From Embleya sp040605455 (GTDB lineage: Bacteria; Actinomycetota; Actinomycetes; Streptomycetales; Streptomycetaceae): 64,000 bases of DNA. This document shows positions 33,886 through 42,790 of the stretch, piece by piece. A model generated the notes under the pieces. The model made no database searches and was not told the DNA's origin. It saw only the letters and a program-made list of their open reading frames with translations. Within the stretch, counting starts at the first letter, position 1. Every line of letters begins with the position of its first letter. The DNA is taken from NCBI RefSeq assembly GCF_040605455.1, contig NZ_JBEXCV010000012.1, positions 34,777-98,776 on the forward strand. The letters run 5' to 3'. The position numbers and the translations under genes are program-made.

Positions 33886-34923
33886 TCATCGGTCGACGAC
33901 GAGGGCTGCGGAGCGGCTGGAGTCGCGGACGACCAGTTCCGGCCGCAGCACGATGCGCTGATGGATGTGGTCGTCGTCGGCGTTTCCGTCGGTCTCGGCG
34001 AGCAGCAACTCGGCGGCCGTGCGGCCGATGCGGGCCGCGGGCCGGCGTACCGAGGTCAGCGGGACGGCGGCCGCCGCCGCGAACTCGATATCGTCGTAGC
34101 CGACCAGGGCGATGTCGTGGGGCACCCGCACGCCGGCGGCGTACAGGGATTGCAGCATGCCGAGAGCCAGCAGGTCGTTCGCGCAGAACACGGCCGTCGG
34201 ACGCGGTGACATGCCCAGGAGTCGGGCGCCGGCGTCGCGGCCGGCGGCCACGTCCGTGCGGTCGGAGTCGATCGACATCAGCGCGTCGTCGGCGAGCCCG
34301 CTCTCGCGGATGGCATCGAGTCCGCCGGCGAACCGGTCGCGGACCTGGGCAAGGTGAGTGGGGCCGCCGACGTAGGCGATTCGCCGGTGCCCGGAGGAGA
34401 CGAGGTGGCGAACCGCCATGGCCCCGCCGAGGACGTCGTCGACCGAGACGGAACAGCCTTGATCGGCGGGCAGGGAACGGTCGACCAGGACGAAGGGAAT
34501 GCCCCTGGCCCGCAGGAGTTCGACGGAACGTCCACTGGTGTCCGCGGGGGTCACCAGCACGCCGCGCACCCGCTGCTCGGCGAAGAGGGACAGATAGTCG
34601 GTTTCCTCGGCCGGGCTACCCGCGCTGTTGCAGACCATGACGCCGAGACCGACGTCGCGCAGCGCGCGTTCGGCGCCCTTGGCCATTTCGGCGAAGAACG
34701 GGTTGGCCAAGTCCAGGACGAGCATGGCGACGATGCGGCTGCGCCCGGCGCGGAGCTGACGCGCGGTCTCGCTGCGGACGTAGCCCAACTGCTCGATGGC
34801 CGCGCGTACCCGGACCCGGGTGTCGTCGGAGACGAGTTCGGGGTTGTTGATGACGTTCGAGACGGTCCCGACGGAGACTCCGGCCAGACGCGCGACGTCC
34901 TTGATACCCGCTTTGCCGCTCAC
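33886..34923 (-). CDS. LacI-family transcriptional regulator, probable rhamnose repressor
   Basis: A 345-residue LacI protein beginning MSGKAGIKDVARLAGVSVGT. The helix-turn-helix is VARLAGVSVGTVSNVINNPE, with hinge helix ETARQLRAGRSR. The sensor domain is of the sugar-binding fold (VLDLANPFFAEMAKGAERAL, VDRSLPADQGCSVSVDDVLG, AVFCANDLLALGMLQ). It is divergent from the rhamnose operon across 221 bp containing a perfect TGAAACGTTTCA site, typical of LacI-family operators. It most likely represses rhamnose catabolism, released by rhamnose or a phosphorylated derivative. Confidence 0.88.
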   Translation of the reverse strand: MSGKAGIKDVARLAGVSVGTVSNVINNPELVSDDTRVRVRAAIEQLGYVRSETARQLRAGRSRIVAMLVLDLANPFFAEMAKGAERALRDVGLGVMVCNSAGSPAEETDYLSLFAEQRVRGVLVTPADTSGRSVELLRARGIPFVLVDRSLPADQGCSVSVDDVLGGAMAVRHLVSSGHRRIAYVGGPTHLAQVRDRFAGGLDAIRESGLADDALMSIDSDRTDVAAGRDAGARLLGMSPRPTAVFCANDLLALGMLQSLYAAGVRVPHDIALVGYDDIEFAAAAAVPLTSVRRPAARIGRTAAELLLAETDGNADDDHIHQRIVLRPELVVRDSSRSAALVVDR

Positions 34924-35094
34924 GCGCGCCGCCTCCGCATCGTTTCAAGTCGGTACCCGACCGTTCGTTCATGGTAGGTGCAGACCCGGTCGCCACCGCG
35001 CGGCGGTCCCTGTGGCCGCCCGCCGCCCGCCGCCCGCCGCCCGCAACACGCCCGTTGACAGCGGGCTGATTCGTGGATAGCTTGCGCGCGCAAT

Positions 35095-35106
35095 TGAAAC
35101 GTTTCA
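35095..35106 (+). promoter_or_regulatory. LacI-family operator TGAAACGTTTCA
   Basis: A perfect 12-bp palindrome with the central CG typical of LacI-family sites, 38 bases before the rhamnose isomerase gene. Extra CGTTTCA half-sites occur at 35112-35118 and next to the regulator gene at 34941-34947, so cooperative binding or looping is possible. Confidence 0.75.
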
Positions 35107-35144
35107 TTCGATCGTTTCAGGGCTGCTCAGGACATGGAGTCGAG

Positions 35145-36311
35145 ATGGCGTCCACGACCGCGGTGCGTGCCGCGCTGAAGACCCAGCGGATCGAGACGCC
35201 CTCGTGGGCGTACGGGAACTCCGGGACGCGGTTCAAGGTGTTCGCTCGGCAGGGGGTGCCGCGGGATCCCTTCGAGAAGCTGGCCGACGCGGCCCAGGTG
35301 CACGCGTTCACCGGAATCGCCCCGTCGGTGTCGCTGCACATTCCCTGGGACAGGGTCGACGACTACCCGGCCCTGGCCGGGCACGCCGGCGACCACGGGG
35401 TGACCGTCGGGGCGATCAACAGCAACGTGTTCCAGGACGACGACTACATGCTGGGGTCGGTGACCAACCCGGACCCGCGCATCCGCCGAAAGGCGACCGA
35501 TCACCTGCTGGAATGCGTCGACATCATGGACGCGACGGGCTCCCGGGACCTGAAGCTGTGGTTCTCGGACGGCACGAACTACCCGGGCCAGGACGACATT
35601 CGAGCACGTCAGGATCGGCTGGCGGAGGCCCTGGCGCAGGTGTACGCGCGGTTGAGTGGCGACCAGCGGATGATTCTGGAGTACAAGCTCTTCGAGCCCG
35701 CGTTCTACACGACCGATGTGCCGGATTGGGGCACGGCGTACGCGCACTGCCTCAAGCTGGGCGACCGGGCCAAGGTCGTCGTCGACACCGGGCACCACGC
35801 GCCGGGCACCAACATCGAGTTCATCGTCGCGCTGCTGCTGCGCGAGGGCAAGCTCGGTGCGTTCGACTTCAACTCGCGGTTCTACGCCGACGACGACCTG
35901 ATGGTGGGGGCGGCCGACCCGTTCCAGCTGTTCCGCATCATGCACGAGGTCGTGCGCGGTGGCGGGCTCGACGCGGACGCCGAGGTCGCGTTCATGCTCG
36001 ACCAGTGCCACAACATCGAGCCGAAGATCCCCGGCCAGATCCGCTCGGTGATGAACGTCCAGGAAGCGACCGCCAAGGCGCTGCTCGTCGACGCCGAGGC
36101 GCTGGAGGCGGCGCAGCAATCCGGCGACGTGCTCGGCGCGAACGCGGTGCTGATGGACGCGTACAACACCGACGTCCGCCCGCTGCTCGCCGACCTGCGC
36201 GGCGAACTGGGCCTGGCGCCGGACCCGATGGCCGCCTACGCGGCATCCGGCTACGCCGAGCGCATCCGCGCCGAGCGGGTCGGCGGTGCCCCGGCCGGCT
36301 GGGGGGCCTGA
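35145..36311 (+). CDS. rhaI: L-rhamnose isomerase (RhaI type)
   Basis: A 388-residue isomerase converting L-rhamnose to L-rhamnulose. ATG 35145 (MASTTAVRAALKTQRIETPS) has GGAG upstream. It belongs to the Pseudomonas-stutzeri-type RhaI family, a metal-dependent TIM barrel (SLHIPWDRVDDYPALAGHAG; DLKLWFSDGTNYPGQDDIRA; ILEYKLFEPAFYTTDVPDWG; VVDTGHHAPGTNIEF; AFDFNSRFYADDDLM), not the enteric RhaA family. First gene of the operon. Confidence 0.92.
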   Translation: MASTTAVRAALKTQRIETPSWAYGNSGTRFKVFARQGVPRDPFEKLADAAQVHAFTGIAPSVSLHIPWDRVDDYPALAGHAGDHGVTVGAINSNVFQDDDYMLGSVTNPDPRIRRKATDHLLECVDIMDATGSRDLKLWFSDGTNYPGQDDIRARQDRLAEALAQVYARLSGDQRMILEYKLFEPAFYTTDVPDWGTAYAHCLKLGDRAKVVVDTGHHAPGTNIEFIVALLLREGKLGAFDFNSRFYADDDLMVGAADPFQLFRIMHEVVRGGGLDADAEVAFMLDQCHNIEPKIPGQIRSVMNVQEATAKALLVDAEALEAAQQSGDVLGANAVLMDAYNTDVRPLLADLRGELGLAPDPMAAYAASGYAERIRAERVGGAPAGWGA

Positions 36312-36360
36312 CCGCCGCGACCGACCGACCACTTCCGTACCGACCCAAGGGACACGCCTC

Positions 36361-38412
36361 ATGAAGCCACCGACGAACCCGGCGGTGGAAGCGTTGCTGC
36401 ACCGCTCCCACACCCTGGGCGCCGACTCGCGCAATACCAACTACGCCGGGGGCAACACCTCGGCCAAGGGCACCGCACTCGACCCGGTCACCGGCCACGC
36501 CGTCGAACTGATGTGGGTCAAGGGCTCGGGCGGCGACCTGGGCACTCTGACGGAGAGTGGCCTGGCCGTCTTGCGGCTGGACCGGTTGCGCACGCTCGTC
36601 GACGTCTACCCGGGCGTGGACCGCGAGGACGAAATGGTCGCCGCGTTCGACTTCTGCGCGCACGGCACCGGGGGCGCCGCGCCCTCGATCGACACCGCGA
36701 TGCACGGCCTGGTCGACGCCGCGCACGTCGACCACCTGCACCCCGACTCCGGGATCGCGTTGGCGACCGCGGCGGACGGGGAGAAGTTGACCGCCGAGTG
36801 CTTCGGCGACGCGGTGGTGTGGGTGCCCTGGCGGCGCCCCGGCTTCCAACTGGGCCTGGACATCGCGGCGATCAAGGCGGCCAACCCGCGGGCGATCGGC
36901 TGTGTCCTCGGCGGCCACGGCATCACCGCCTGGGGCGACACCTCCGAGGAGTGCCGGCACAACTCGCTGCACATCATCCGCGCCGCCGAGGCGTTCATCG
37001 CGGAGCGGTTCGACGCCGCCCGGCACCCGTTCGGAGAGCTGCTGCCGCGGCACGCGCCGCCGGCCCAGTCGCGGCGTCGCGCCCGAGCCGCGGAACTCGC
37101 GCCGCTGCTACGCGGGTTGGCCTGCACCGACCGGCCTCAGGTGGGGCACTTCACCGACACCGACGTGGTGCTGGACTTTCTCGCCCGCGCGGAACACCCC
37201 CGCCTCGCCGCCCTGGGCACCTCGTGCCCCGACCACTTCCTGCGCACCAAGATCCGTCCGCTCGTCCTGGACACCGCGCCCGAAGCGCCGCTGGAGAAGG
37301 TGATCGCGCGTCTGCGTGAGCTGCACGCGTCCTATCGCGAGGAGTACGGCGCGTACTACACCCGGCACGCGACCTCGCACTCGCCCGCGATGCGCGGCGC
37401 CGACCCGGCGATCGTGCTGGTGCCCGGCATCGGGATGTTCTCGTACGGCAAGGACAAGCAGACCGCCCGGGTGGCCGGAGAGTTCTACGTCAACGCGATC
37501 GACGTGATGCGTGGCGCCGAGACCGTCTCGACGTACGCCCCCATCGAGGAGGCCGAGAAGTTCCGCATCGAGTACTGGGCACTGGAAGAGGCCAAGCTCG
37601 CCCGGCTGCCCGAACCGCGGCCGCTCGCGACCCGGGTGGCCCTGGTCACCGGCGCCGGCTCCGGCATCGGTAGGGCCATCGCGGAACGCCTCGCCGCCGA
37701 GGGCGCGTGCGTCGTGGTCGCGGACCTGAACGCCGAGAACGCGGCCGCCGTCGCCGCGGAACTGGGCGGAGCGGACCGGGCGGTGGCGGTCACCGTCGAC
37801 GTGACCGACGAGGAGCAGATCAAGGCCGCGTTCACCGAGGCCGCTCTCGCCTACGGCGGTGTGGACCTGGTCGTCAACAACGCCGGGATCTCGATCTCCA
37901 AGCCGCTGTTGGAGACCACCGCCCGCGACTGGGACCTCCAGCACGACATCATGGCCCGCGGCTCGTTCCTCGTCTCGCGCGAGGCCGCCCGGCTGATGAT
38001 CGACCAGCGCCTCGGCGGCGACATCGTCTACGTCGCCTCCAAGAACGCCGTGTTCGCGGGCCCGAACAACATCGCCTACAGCGCCACCAAGGCCGACCAG
38101 GCCCACCAGGTACGCCTGTTGGCCGCGGAACTCGGCGCGCACGGCATCCGCGTCAACGGCGTCAACCCGGACGGCGTCGTGCGCGGATCCGGCATCTTCG
38201 CCGCCGGCTGGGGCGCCCGGCGCGCCGCTGTCTACGGCGTCGAAGAGGACAAACTCGGCGAGTTCTACGCCCAACGCACCCTCCTCAAGCGCGAAGTGCT
38301 CCCCGAACACGTCGCCAACGCGGTCTTCGCCCTGACCGGAGGCGATCTCTCCCACACCACGGGGCTGCACATCCCCGTGGACGCGGGAGTTGCCGCGGCC
38401 TTCCTGCGCTGA
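36361..38412 (+). CDS. rhaD: Bifunctional rhamnulose-1-phosphate aldolase/short-chain dehydrogenase
   Basis: A 683-residue fusion. Residues 1-430 are a class II aldolase that splits L-rhamnulose 1-phosphate to dihydroxyacetone phosphate and L-lactaldehyde; zinc histidines lie in HVDHLHPDSGIALA and GGHGITAWG. Residues 430-683 are an SDR with VTGAGSGIGRAIAERLA, the NNAGIS motif and the catalytic Y-x-x-x-K in IAYSATKADQ; it is expected to act on lactaldehyde. This architecture is known from RhaEW-type enzymes. It lies 49 bases after rhaI; the product of each gene is the substrate of the pathway neighbour. Confidence 0.92.
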   Translation: MKPPTNPAVEALLHRSHTLGADSRNTNYAGGNTSAKGTALDPVTGHAVELMWVKGSGGDLGTLTESGLAVLRLDRLRTLVDVYPGVDREDEMVAAFDFCAHGTGGAAPSIDTAMHGLVDAAHVDHLHPDSGIALATAADGEKLTAECFGDAVVWVPWRRPGFQLGLDIAAIKAANPRAIGCVLGGHGITAWGDTSEECRHNSLHIIRAAEAFIAERFDAARHPFGELLPRHAPPAQSRRRARAAELAPLLRGLACTDRPQVGHFTDTDVVLDFLARAEHPRLAALGTSCPDHFLRTKIRPLVLDTAPEAPLEKVIARLRELHASYREEYGAYYTRHATSHSPAMRGADPAIVLVPGIGMFSYGKDKQTARVAGEFYVNAIDVMRGAETVSTYAPIEEAEKFRIEYWALEEAKLARLPEPRPLATRVALVTGAGSGIGRAIAERLAAEGACVVVADLNAENAAAVAAELGGADRAVAVTVDVTDEEQIKAAFTEAALAYGGVDLVVNNAGISISKPLLETTARDWDLQHDIMARGSFLVSREAARLMIDQRLGGDIVYVASKNAVFAGPNNIAYSATKADQAHQVRLLAAELGAHGIRVNGVNPDGVVRGSGIFAAGWGARRAAVYGVEEDKLGEFYAQRTLLKREVLPEHVANAVFALTGGDLSHTTGLHIPVDAGVAAAFLR

Positions 38413-38531
38413 GTCGCACCAGCGACACGCAAGGCCGTCGCTGCCGCTGCCCGGCGAGTGAGGGTTCGCCGGTCGGCGGTACGGCTGAACAACACGGAAA
38501 ACCGGAACCCAGACGATTGCCGAGGTCCGCC

Positions 38532-40019
38532 ATGTCCAAGCCCGATCAGCCCGCCGCCTTCGCGGCGGTGGACCTCGGCGCGTCCAGTGGGCGGGTGATC
38601 GTCGGCCGGATCGGGCACGACACCGTCGACCTGACCGAGGTCCACCGGTTCCCCAACACGCCGGTGAGCGTCGGCGGCGTGCTGCACTGGGACATTCTCG
38701 ATCTGTACGCGGGGGTGCTCCACGGACTGTGCGCGGCCGGACGGACGGCCGGGCGGATAGCCGGCGTCGGCATCGACTCGTGGGCCGTGGACTTCGGGCT
38801 ACTGGACGCCTCCGGCGCGCTCCTTGGCAACCCCGTGCACTACCGCGACGCACGCACCGACCGCATCCCGGAAAGGGTGTACGAGACGGTGCGACCCGAC
38901 GAGCTCTACGCCAGGACAGGCATCCAGCACGCCCCGTTCAACACCGTCCATCAGCTCGTCGCCGTCCGCGGCACCGCCCAGTTCGCCGCCGCGCGCCGCG
39001 TGTTGCTGATCCCGGACCTGCTCGCGTACTGGCTGACCGGCCAAGCCGGGACCGAACTCACCAACGCCTCCACCACCCAGCTTCTCGACCCGGTTGCGGG
39101 GCAGTGGGCCGACGACATGGCCAAGCGCCTGGGCATCGACACTTCGCTGTTCCCGCCGCTGCGCAAACCCGGCGACCACGCCGGCTTCCTGCGCGACGAC
39201 GTGCTGGCCGAGACCGGCCTGACCGGGCCGGTCTCGGTGACGGCGGTCGCCTCGCACGACACCGCGTCCGCCGTCGTCGGCGTACCGGCCGAGGACACGC
39301 GCTTCGCCTACATCTCCAGCGGCACCTGGTCGCTCGTCGGTCTCGAACTCGATGCTCCGGTCCGTACCGAGGACAGCCGCCGCGCCAACTTCACCAACGA
39401 ACTCGGCGTCGACGGCACGATCCGGTATCTGCGCAACATCATGGGCCACTGGCTGCTCCAGGAATGCATGCGCCAGTGGACCCACGAGGGACGACCACAA
39501 GAGCTGACCACCCTGCTCGCCGCGGCGGCCGACGTGCCGCCACTCGGATCGATCGTCGACGCCGGCCACCCGAGCTTCCTTGCCCCCGGCGACATGCCCC
39601 GGCGCATCGCGGACGCGTGCACGGCCGCGGGCGATCCCGAGCCGAACACCCCCGCCGAACTCGCCCGGTGCGTCTTCGACAGCCTGGCACTGGCCCACCG
39701 CGAGGCGATCATCGACGCGCAACGCCTGTCCGGACGCGGCGTCGACACGGTGCACATCGTGGGCGGCGGTGCGCGCAACGCGCTGCTGTGCCAGGCCACC
39801 GCCGACGCGTGCGGGCTGCCGGTGGTCGCGGGACCGGTGGAGGCCGCCGCGCTCGGCAACCTCCTGGTGCAGGCCAGGTCGCACGGAGCCGTCGGAGGCA
39901 CACTCGGTGAACTGCGCTCGCTGATCCGCCATACCCAGCACCTGCGCACCTACCTGCCGCATGGCACGCGGGCATGGGACGCCGCCGCACGGCGGTTGGC
40001 CGCGCGCCGCGCCCACTGA
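38532..40019 (+). CDS. rhaB: Rhamnulokinase
   Basis: A 495-residue FGGY-family kinase phosphorylating L-rhamnulose. ATG 38532 (MSKPDQPAAFAAVDLGASSG) follows CGAGG by six bases. N-terminal phosphate-1 motif AVDLGASSGRVIVG; substrate region GIDSWAVDFGLLD; ATP site YISSGTWSLVGLE; C-terminal adenosine motif VHIVGGGARNALLCQATADA. Third gene of the rhamnose operon, 119 bp after rhaD. No rhamnose mutarotase or dedicated transporter is adjacent. Confidence 0.93.
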   Translation: MSKPDQPAAFAAVDLGASSGRVIVGRIGHDTVDLTEVHRFPNTPVSVGGVLHWDILDLYAGVLHGLCAAGRTAGRIAGVGIDSWAVDFGLLDASGALLGNPVHYRDARTDRIPERVYETVRPDELYARTGIQHAPFNTVHQLVAVRGTAQFAAARRVLLIPDLLAYWLTGQAGTELTNASTTQLLDPVAGQWADDMAKRLGIDTSLFPPLRKPGDHAGFLRDDVLAETGLTGPVSVTAVASHDTASAVVGVPAEDTRFAYISSGTWSLVGLELDAPVRTEDSRRANFTNELGVDGTIRYLRNIMGHWLLQECMRQWTHEGRPQELTTLLAAAADVPPLGSIVDAGHPSFLAPGDMPRRIADACTAAGDPEPNTPAELARCVFDSLALAHREAIIDAQRLSGRGVDTVHIVGGGARNALLCQATADACGLPVVAGPVEAAALGNLLVQARSHGAVGGTLGELRSLIRHTQHLRTYLPHGTRAWDAAARRLAARRAH

Positions 40020-40084
40020 CCCGCCCCGACCGCCAACGGTCCGTCGGCGACGGGCGACCTCGAACTCGACGCCACGGTCATTAC

Positions 40085-40099
40085 GCAACACAAGGTTGC
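40085..40099 (+). promoter_or_regulatory. Operator 1, GCAAC-N5-GTTGC, overlapping a -35 element
   Basis: GCAACACAAGGTTGC is symmetric in its 5-bp arms. Its right arm overlaps a -35-like TTGCGG (40097-40102), which stands 16 bases before a -10-like TAACGT (40119-40124). Probable binding site for the ArsR-type regulator encoded downstream. Confidence 0.65.
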
Positions 40100-40129
40100 G
40101 GATCGCGGGCACCGCGGCTAACGTAATGC

Positions 40130-40144
40130 GCAACCGATGGTTGC
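40130..40144 (+). promoter_or_regulatory. Operator 2, GCAAC-N5-GTTGC, at the transcription start
   Basis: GCAACCGATGGTTGC has 6-bp perfect arms and lies 45 bp from operator 1, just after the -10 hexamer and 15 bases before the first start codon. Binding here would block initiation. Confidence 0.7.
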
Positions 40145-40159
40145 TTATTGGAGGTCGTT

Positions 40160-40618
40160 GTGGAGTTCGGAAAGTTGGAACGCGAGATCCGCATCGACGC
40201 GTCACCGGAGATCGTGTTCGATGTGGTGAGTCGTCCCGAGCACATCAAGATGTGGTGGTCCGATGACGCGTCGTTCGAGCCTGCGCCGGGCGCGGTCGGC
40301 GAACTGGTGTGGGGCGACCGCGCCGGAGTTGAGCCGATCACGGTGGTCGACGTGGATCCGCCCCGCAAGTTCGCGATCCGTTGGATCGCTCCGGATGGTC
40401 AGCTGCCCGACGCGGACAACTCTCTCCTGATCACCTTCGAGCTCGAGCCCTCCGGCGACGGCACGATTCTGCGCCTGACCGAGAGCGGCTGGCGGGAGAA
40501 GGGTTGGGAAGCCGCTGTGTTGGAGGAGGCCTTCCACGACCACGAGCGCGGCTGGGACACGTTCCTGCCCAGGCTGCGGAGCTACGCCCCTTCCGGCCCT
40601 TTTGCGGTGGCGCAATGA
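40160..40618 (+). CDS. SRPBCC/AHSA1 (START-like) domain protein
   Basis: A 152-residue protein. GTG 40160 (MEFGKLEREIRIDASPEIVF) is chosen because GGAGG (40149-40153) precedes it; a TTG at 40148 lies in that site. AHSA1-like features are IDASPEIVFDVVSRPEHIKM, PGAVGELVWGDRAGVEPITV and GWREKGWEAAVLEEAFHDHE near the end. The fold forms a hydrophobic pocket for a lipophilic ligand. It is commonly paired with an ArsR regulator, as here, where the stop overlaps the next start (ATGA). Confidence 0.88.
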   Translation: MEFGKLEREIRIDASPEIVFDVVSRPEHIKMWWSDDASFEPAPGAVGELVWGDRAGVEPITVVDVDPPRKFAIRWIAPDGQLPDADNSLLITFELEPSGDGTILRLTESGWREKGWEAAVLEEAFHDHERGWDTFLPRLRSYAPSGPFAVAQ

Positions 40619-40953
40619 CCGTCGCCGTCGACGACGAACTCTGGTCGGCGATCGGCGACCCGATCAGGCGCCGCCTGCTCGACCTGCTGCTCGCGGAAGG
40701 GGTCGGTACGCCGACCAGCCTGAGCGATCGTCTCCCGATCTCGCGCCAAGCGGTCACCAAGCACCTGGGCGTCCTCGATCGCGCAGGCCTCGTGCACGCG
40801 ACACCGATGGGCCGCGAGCGACGCTACGAAGTCGACGAGACGCAACTCTCCCGCGCCGTCCGGCAACTGAACGAGGTCGGCAAGACCTGGGATGCGCGAC
40901 TGAACCGCATCAAGCGCATCGCGGAACAGATCCAGCGTCAGAAACAAGACTGA
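40615..40953 (+). CDS. ArsR-family winged-helix regulator
   Basis: A 112-residue regulator translationally coupled to the SRPBCC gene. The HTH is DPIRRRLLDLLLAEG with recognition helix SDRLPISRQAVTKHLGVLDR and wing GLVHATPMGRERRYEVD. No metal-binding cysteine cluster is present, so it is of the non-metal type. The two GCAAC-N5-GTTGC sites upstream are its likely autoregulatory operators. Confidence 0.9.
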   Translation: MTVAVDDELWSAIGDPIRRRLLDLLLAEGVGTPTSLSDRLPISRQAVTKHLGVLDRAGLVHATPMGRERRYEVDETQLSRAVRQLNEVGKTWDARLNRIKRIAEQIQRQKQD

Positions 40954-41142
40954 CCAACAGGCACGGCGCCGGAAGAGATCCCTGGCGACCTCGTCGACCG
41001 TTGTCGGCATCCCGATCGCCTGAGCCGCAGGCTTCCTGAAGCCTTGGTAATCGCGGACGCGACGGAACTCGTGGCGGCGACGATTGGACCATCGAGCGCG
41101 TAATCATTTGGAAGAATCAAAAATCACCTTCGGAGGACGCAT

Positions 41143-41955
41143 ATGAGTGGATTGCTGCTCGGCGACAAGAACGCTGTGATCTATGGAGGCGGGGGTGCCA
41201 TCGGCGGCGCGATCGCACGGGTATTCGCCCGGGAAGGCGCAAGGGTCTTCATCGCCGGGCGGACGCAGGCGAAGCTCGACGCGGTGGCGCGTGACATCGC
41301 CGCCACGGGCGGAACAGTCGAGACCGCGGAAGTTGACGTTCTCGATCAACAGGCGGTCGAAAAGCACGCCGATGCGATCGCGGCGACAGCCGGCAGCATC
41401 GACATCGCCCTCAACGCGGTGAGTGTCATGCACGACCAGGGAACTCTGCTGGCGGACCTCTCGCTGGAGGAGTTCATGCGGCCGATCGACGGCTTTCTGC
41501 GGACGCTGTTCATCACCAGCAAGGCCGTGGCACGGCACATGGGTCGCGAGCGTCCTGGCGTCATCCTGACGTTGTCCGAGCCCGGTTCCAAACTGGCTGT
41601 GGGCGGCATCCTGGGGCACAGTGTGAGCGCGGCCGGCAAGGAGGCCTTCTCGCGGGTTCTGGCCGCGGAGCTGGCACCCGGCAATATCCGGGTGGTCGGC
41701 ATCCGTCCACACGCCGTCGTCGATGCGCCGGCAGCGGGTTCCTATACCAAGGACCTCTTCAAGCAAACTGCGGCAGCGGCCGGGCAGTCGGTCCAGGAAT
41801 TGCTCGAAGGCGGCGGGATGGTGGAGGGGACTCTTCTCAAGAGGCTGCCCACGCTCTCTGAAATCGCCGAGACGGCCGCGTTCCTGGCTTCGGATCGAGC
41901 CGGAGCCATGACCGGAACGATCGTCAATCTGTCCGCCGGCGCACTTGTCGACTGA
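41143..41955 (+). CDS. Short-chain dehydrogenase/reductase family protein with altered active site
   Basis: A 270-residue Rossmann-fold protein starting MSGLLLGDKNAVIYGGGGAI; GGAGG lies just upstream. The dinucleotide motif is YGGGGAIGGAIARVFA. The usual Y-x-x-x-K is changed: GHSVSAAGKEAF has serine (S162) at the tyrosine position before K166, and N-A-G is replaced by LNAVSV. It may have lost classical SDR chemistry or use another residue. It overlaps nothing but ends 7 bases before the next gene, so the two form an operon, possibly with the ArsR pair 190 bp upstream. Confidence 0.82.
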   Translation: MSGLLLGDKNAVIYGGGGAIGGAIARVFAREGARVFIAGRTQAKLDAVARDIAATGGTVETAEVDVLDQQAVEKHADAIAATAGSIDIALNAVSVMHDQGTLLADLSLEEFMRPIDGFLRTLFITSKAVARHMGRERPGVILTLSEPGSKLAVGGILGHSVSAAGKEAFSRVLAAELAPGNIRVVGIRPHAVVDAPAAGSYTKDLFKQTAAAAGQSVQELLEGGGMVEGTLLKRLPTLSEIAETAAFLASDRAGAMTGTIVNLSAGALVD

Positions 41956-41962
41956 GGCCGCC

Positions 41963-42724
41963 ATGTCAGATCAGGCCGACAAGGCCAAGCTGCTTCGTTC
42001 CCTGCACGTCCCGGGCGCTCCGCTGGTGCTGCCGAACGCCTGGGACGTGGGCAGCGCCCGCGCCGTCGTCGACGCGGGCTTCCCGGTGGTCGCGACCGCG
42101 AGCAACGCGATCGCCGCCGCTCTGGGCTACGAGGACGGTGAGGGCGCCCCGAGCAAGGAGATGATGTTCGTCGCCCAACGCATCGCAGCCTCGGTCGACG
42201 TGCCGGTCACCGTCGACGCCGAGGCCGGCTACGGGATGGCGCCGGAGGAACTGGTCGAACTGCTGAGCGGGATGGGAGTCGTCGGCTGCAACATCGAGGA
42301 CAGTGATCACGCCAACGGCGGCCTGATCGACGTCGATGTCCGCGCCACCTACATCGCGCGGATGCGCGCAGCCGCCGACCGTATCGGGGTGCCGCTGATC
42401 ATCAATGCCCGGATCGACTCCTTCTTCCCCACCTCGCCTCTGGCCGAGAATCACAAGCGTGCCGATGCGATCAGCAGGGCTGAGGCGTACTGGTCGGCCG
42501 GCGCTGATTGTGTGTTCCCTCCCGGAGCCGGGCCGGACGACCTCCGGGCCATCGTCGCCGAGGTCGGCGCGCCGGTGAACGCTGGTCTTCCACTGAAACG
42601 CGGGTCGCTGGACGAGCTTCGTGCAATCGGTGTGGCCCGGGTCTCCGTGGGGCCCCAGCTGTACCGCAGCGCACTCGACCACCTGCGCACCGATCTCCAG
42701 CCTCTCTTCGAGGCACGGAAGTAA
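41963..42724 (+). CDS. Isocitrate lyase/PEP mutase family protein
   Basis: A 253-residue TIM-barrel enzyme. ATG 41963 (MSDQADKAKLLRSLHVPGAP) follows GAGG. It has the family pattern LVLPNAWDVGSARAVVDAGF, TVDAEAGYG (metal aspartate and glutamate), VGCNIEDSDHANGGL and INARIDSFF. The K-x-C-G-H loop of isocitrate lyase is missing, so a C-C or C-P lyase/hydrolase acting on an oxaloacetate-like compound is more likely. Together with the SDR gene it forms a short operon of unknown substrate. Confidence 0.85.
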   Translation: MSDQADKAKLLRSLHVPGAPLVLPNAWDVGSARAVVDAGFPVVATASNAIAAALGYEDGEGAPSKEMMFVAQRIAASVDVPVTVDAEAGYGMAPEELVELLSGMGVVGCNIEDSDHANGGLIDVDVRATYIARMRAAADRIGVPLIINARIDSFFPTSPLAENHKRADAISRAEAYWSAGADCVFPPGAGPDDLRAIVAEVGAPVNAGLPLKRGSLDELRAIGVARVSVGPQLYRSALDHLRTDLQPLFEARK

Positions 42725-42790
42725 CGGACGGTGCCCACGAGGTGAGCCGCCGTGGCGGGCCGGACGACCTTGGTCCGGTGGCGTATGGGT

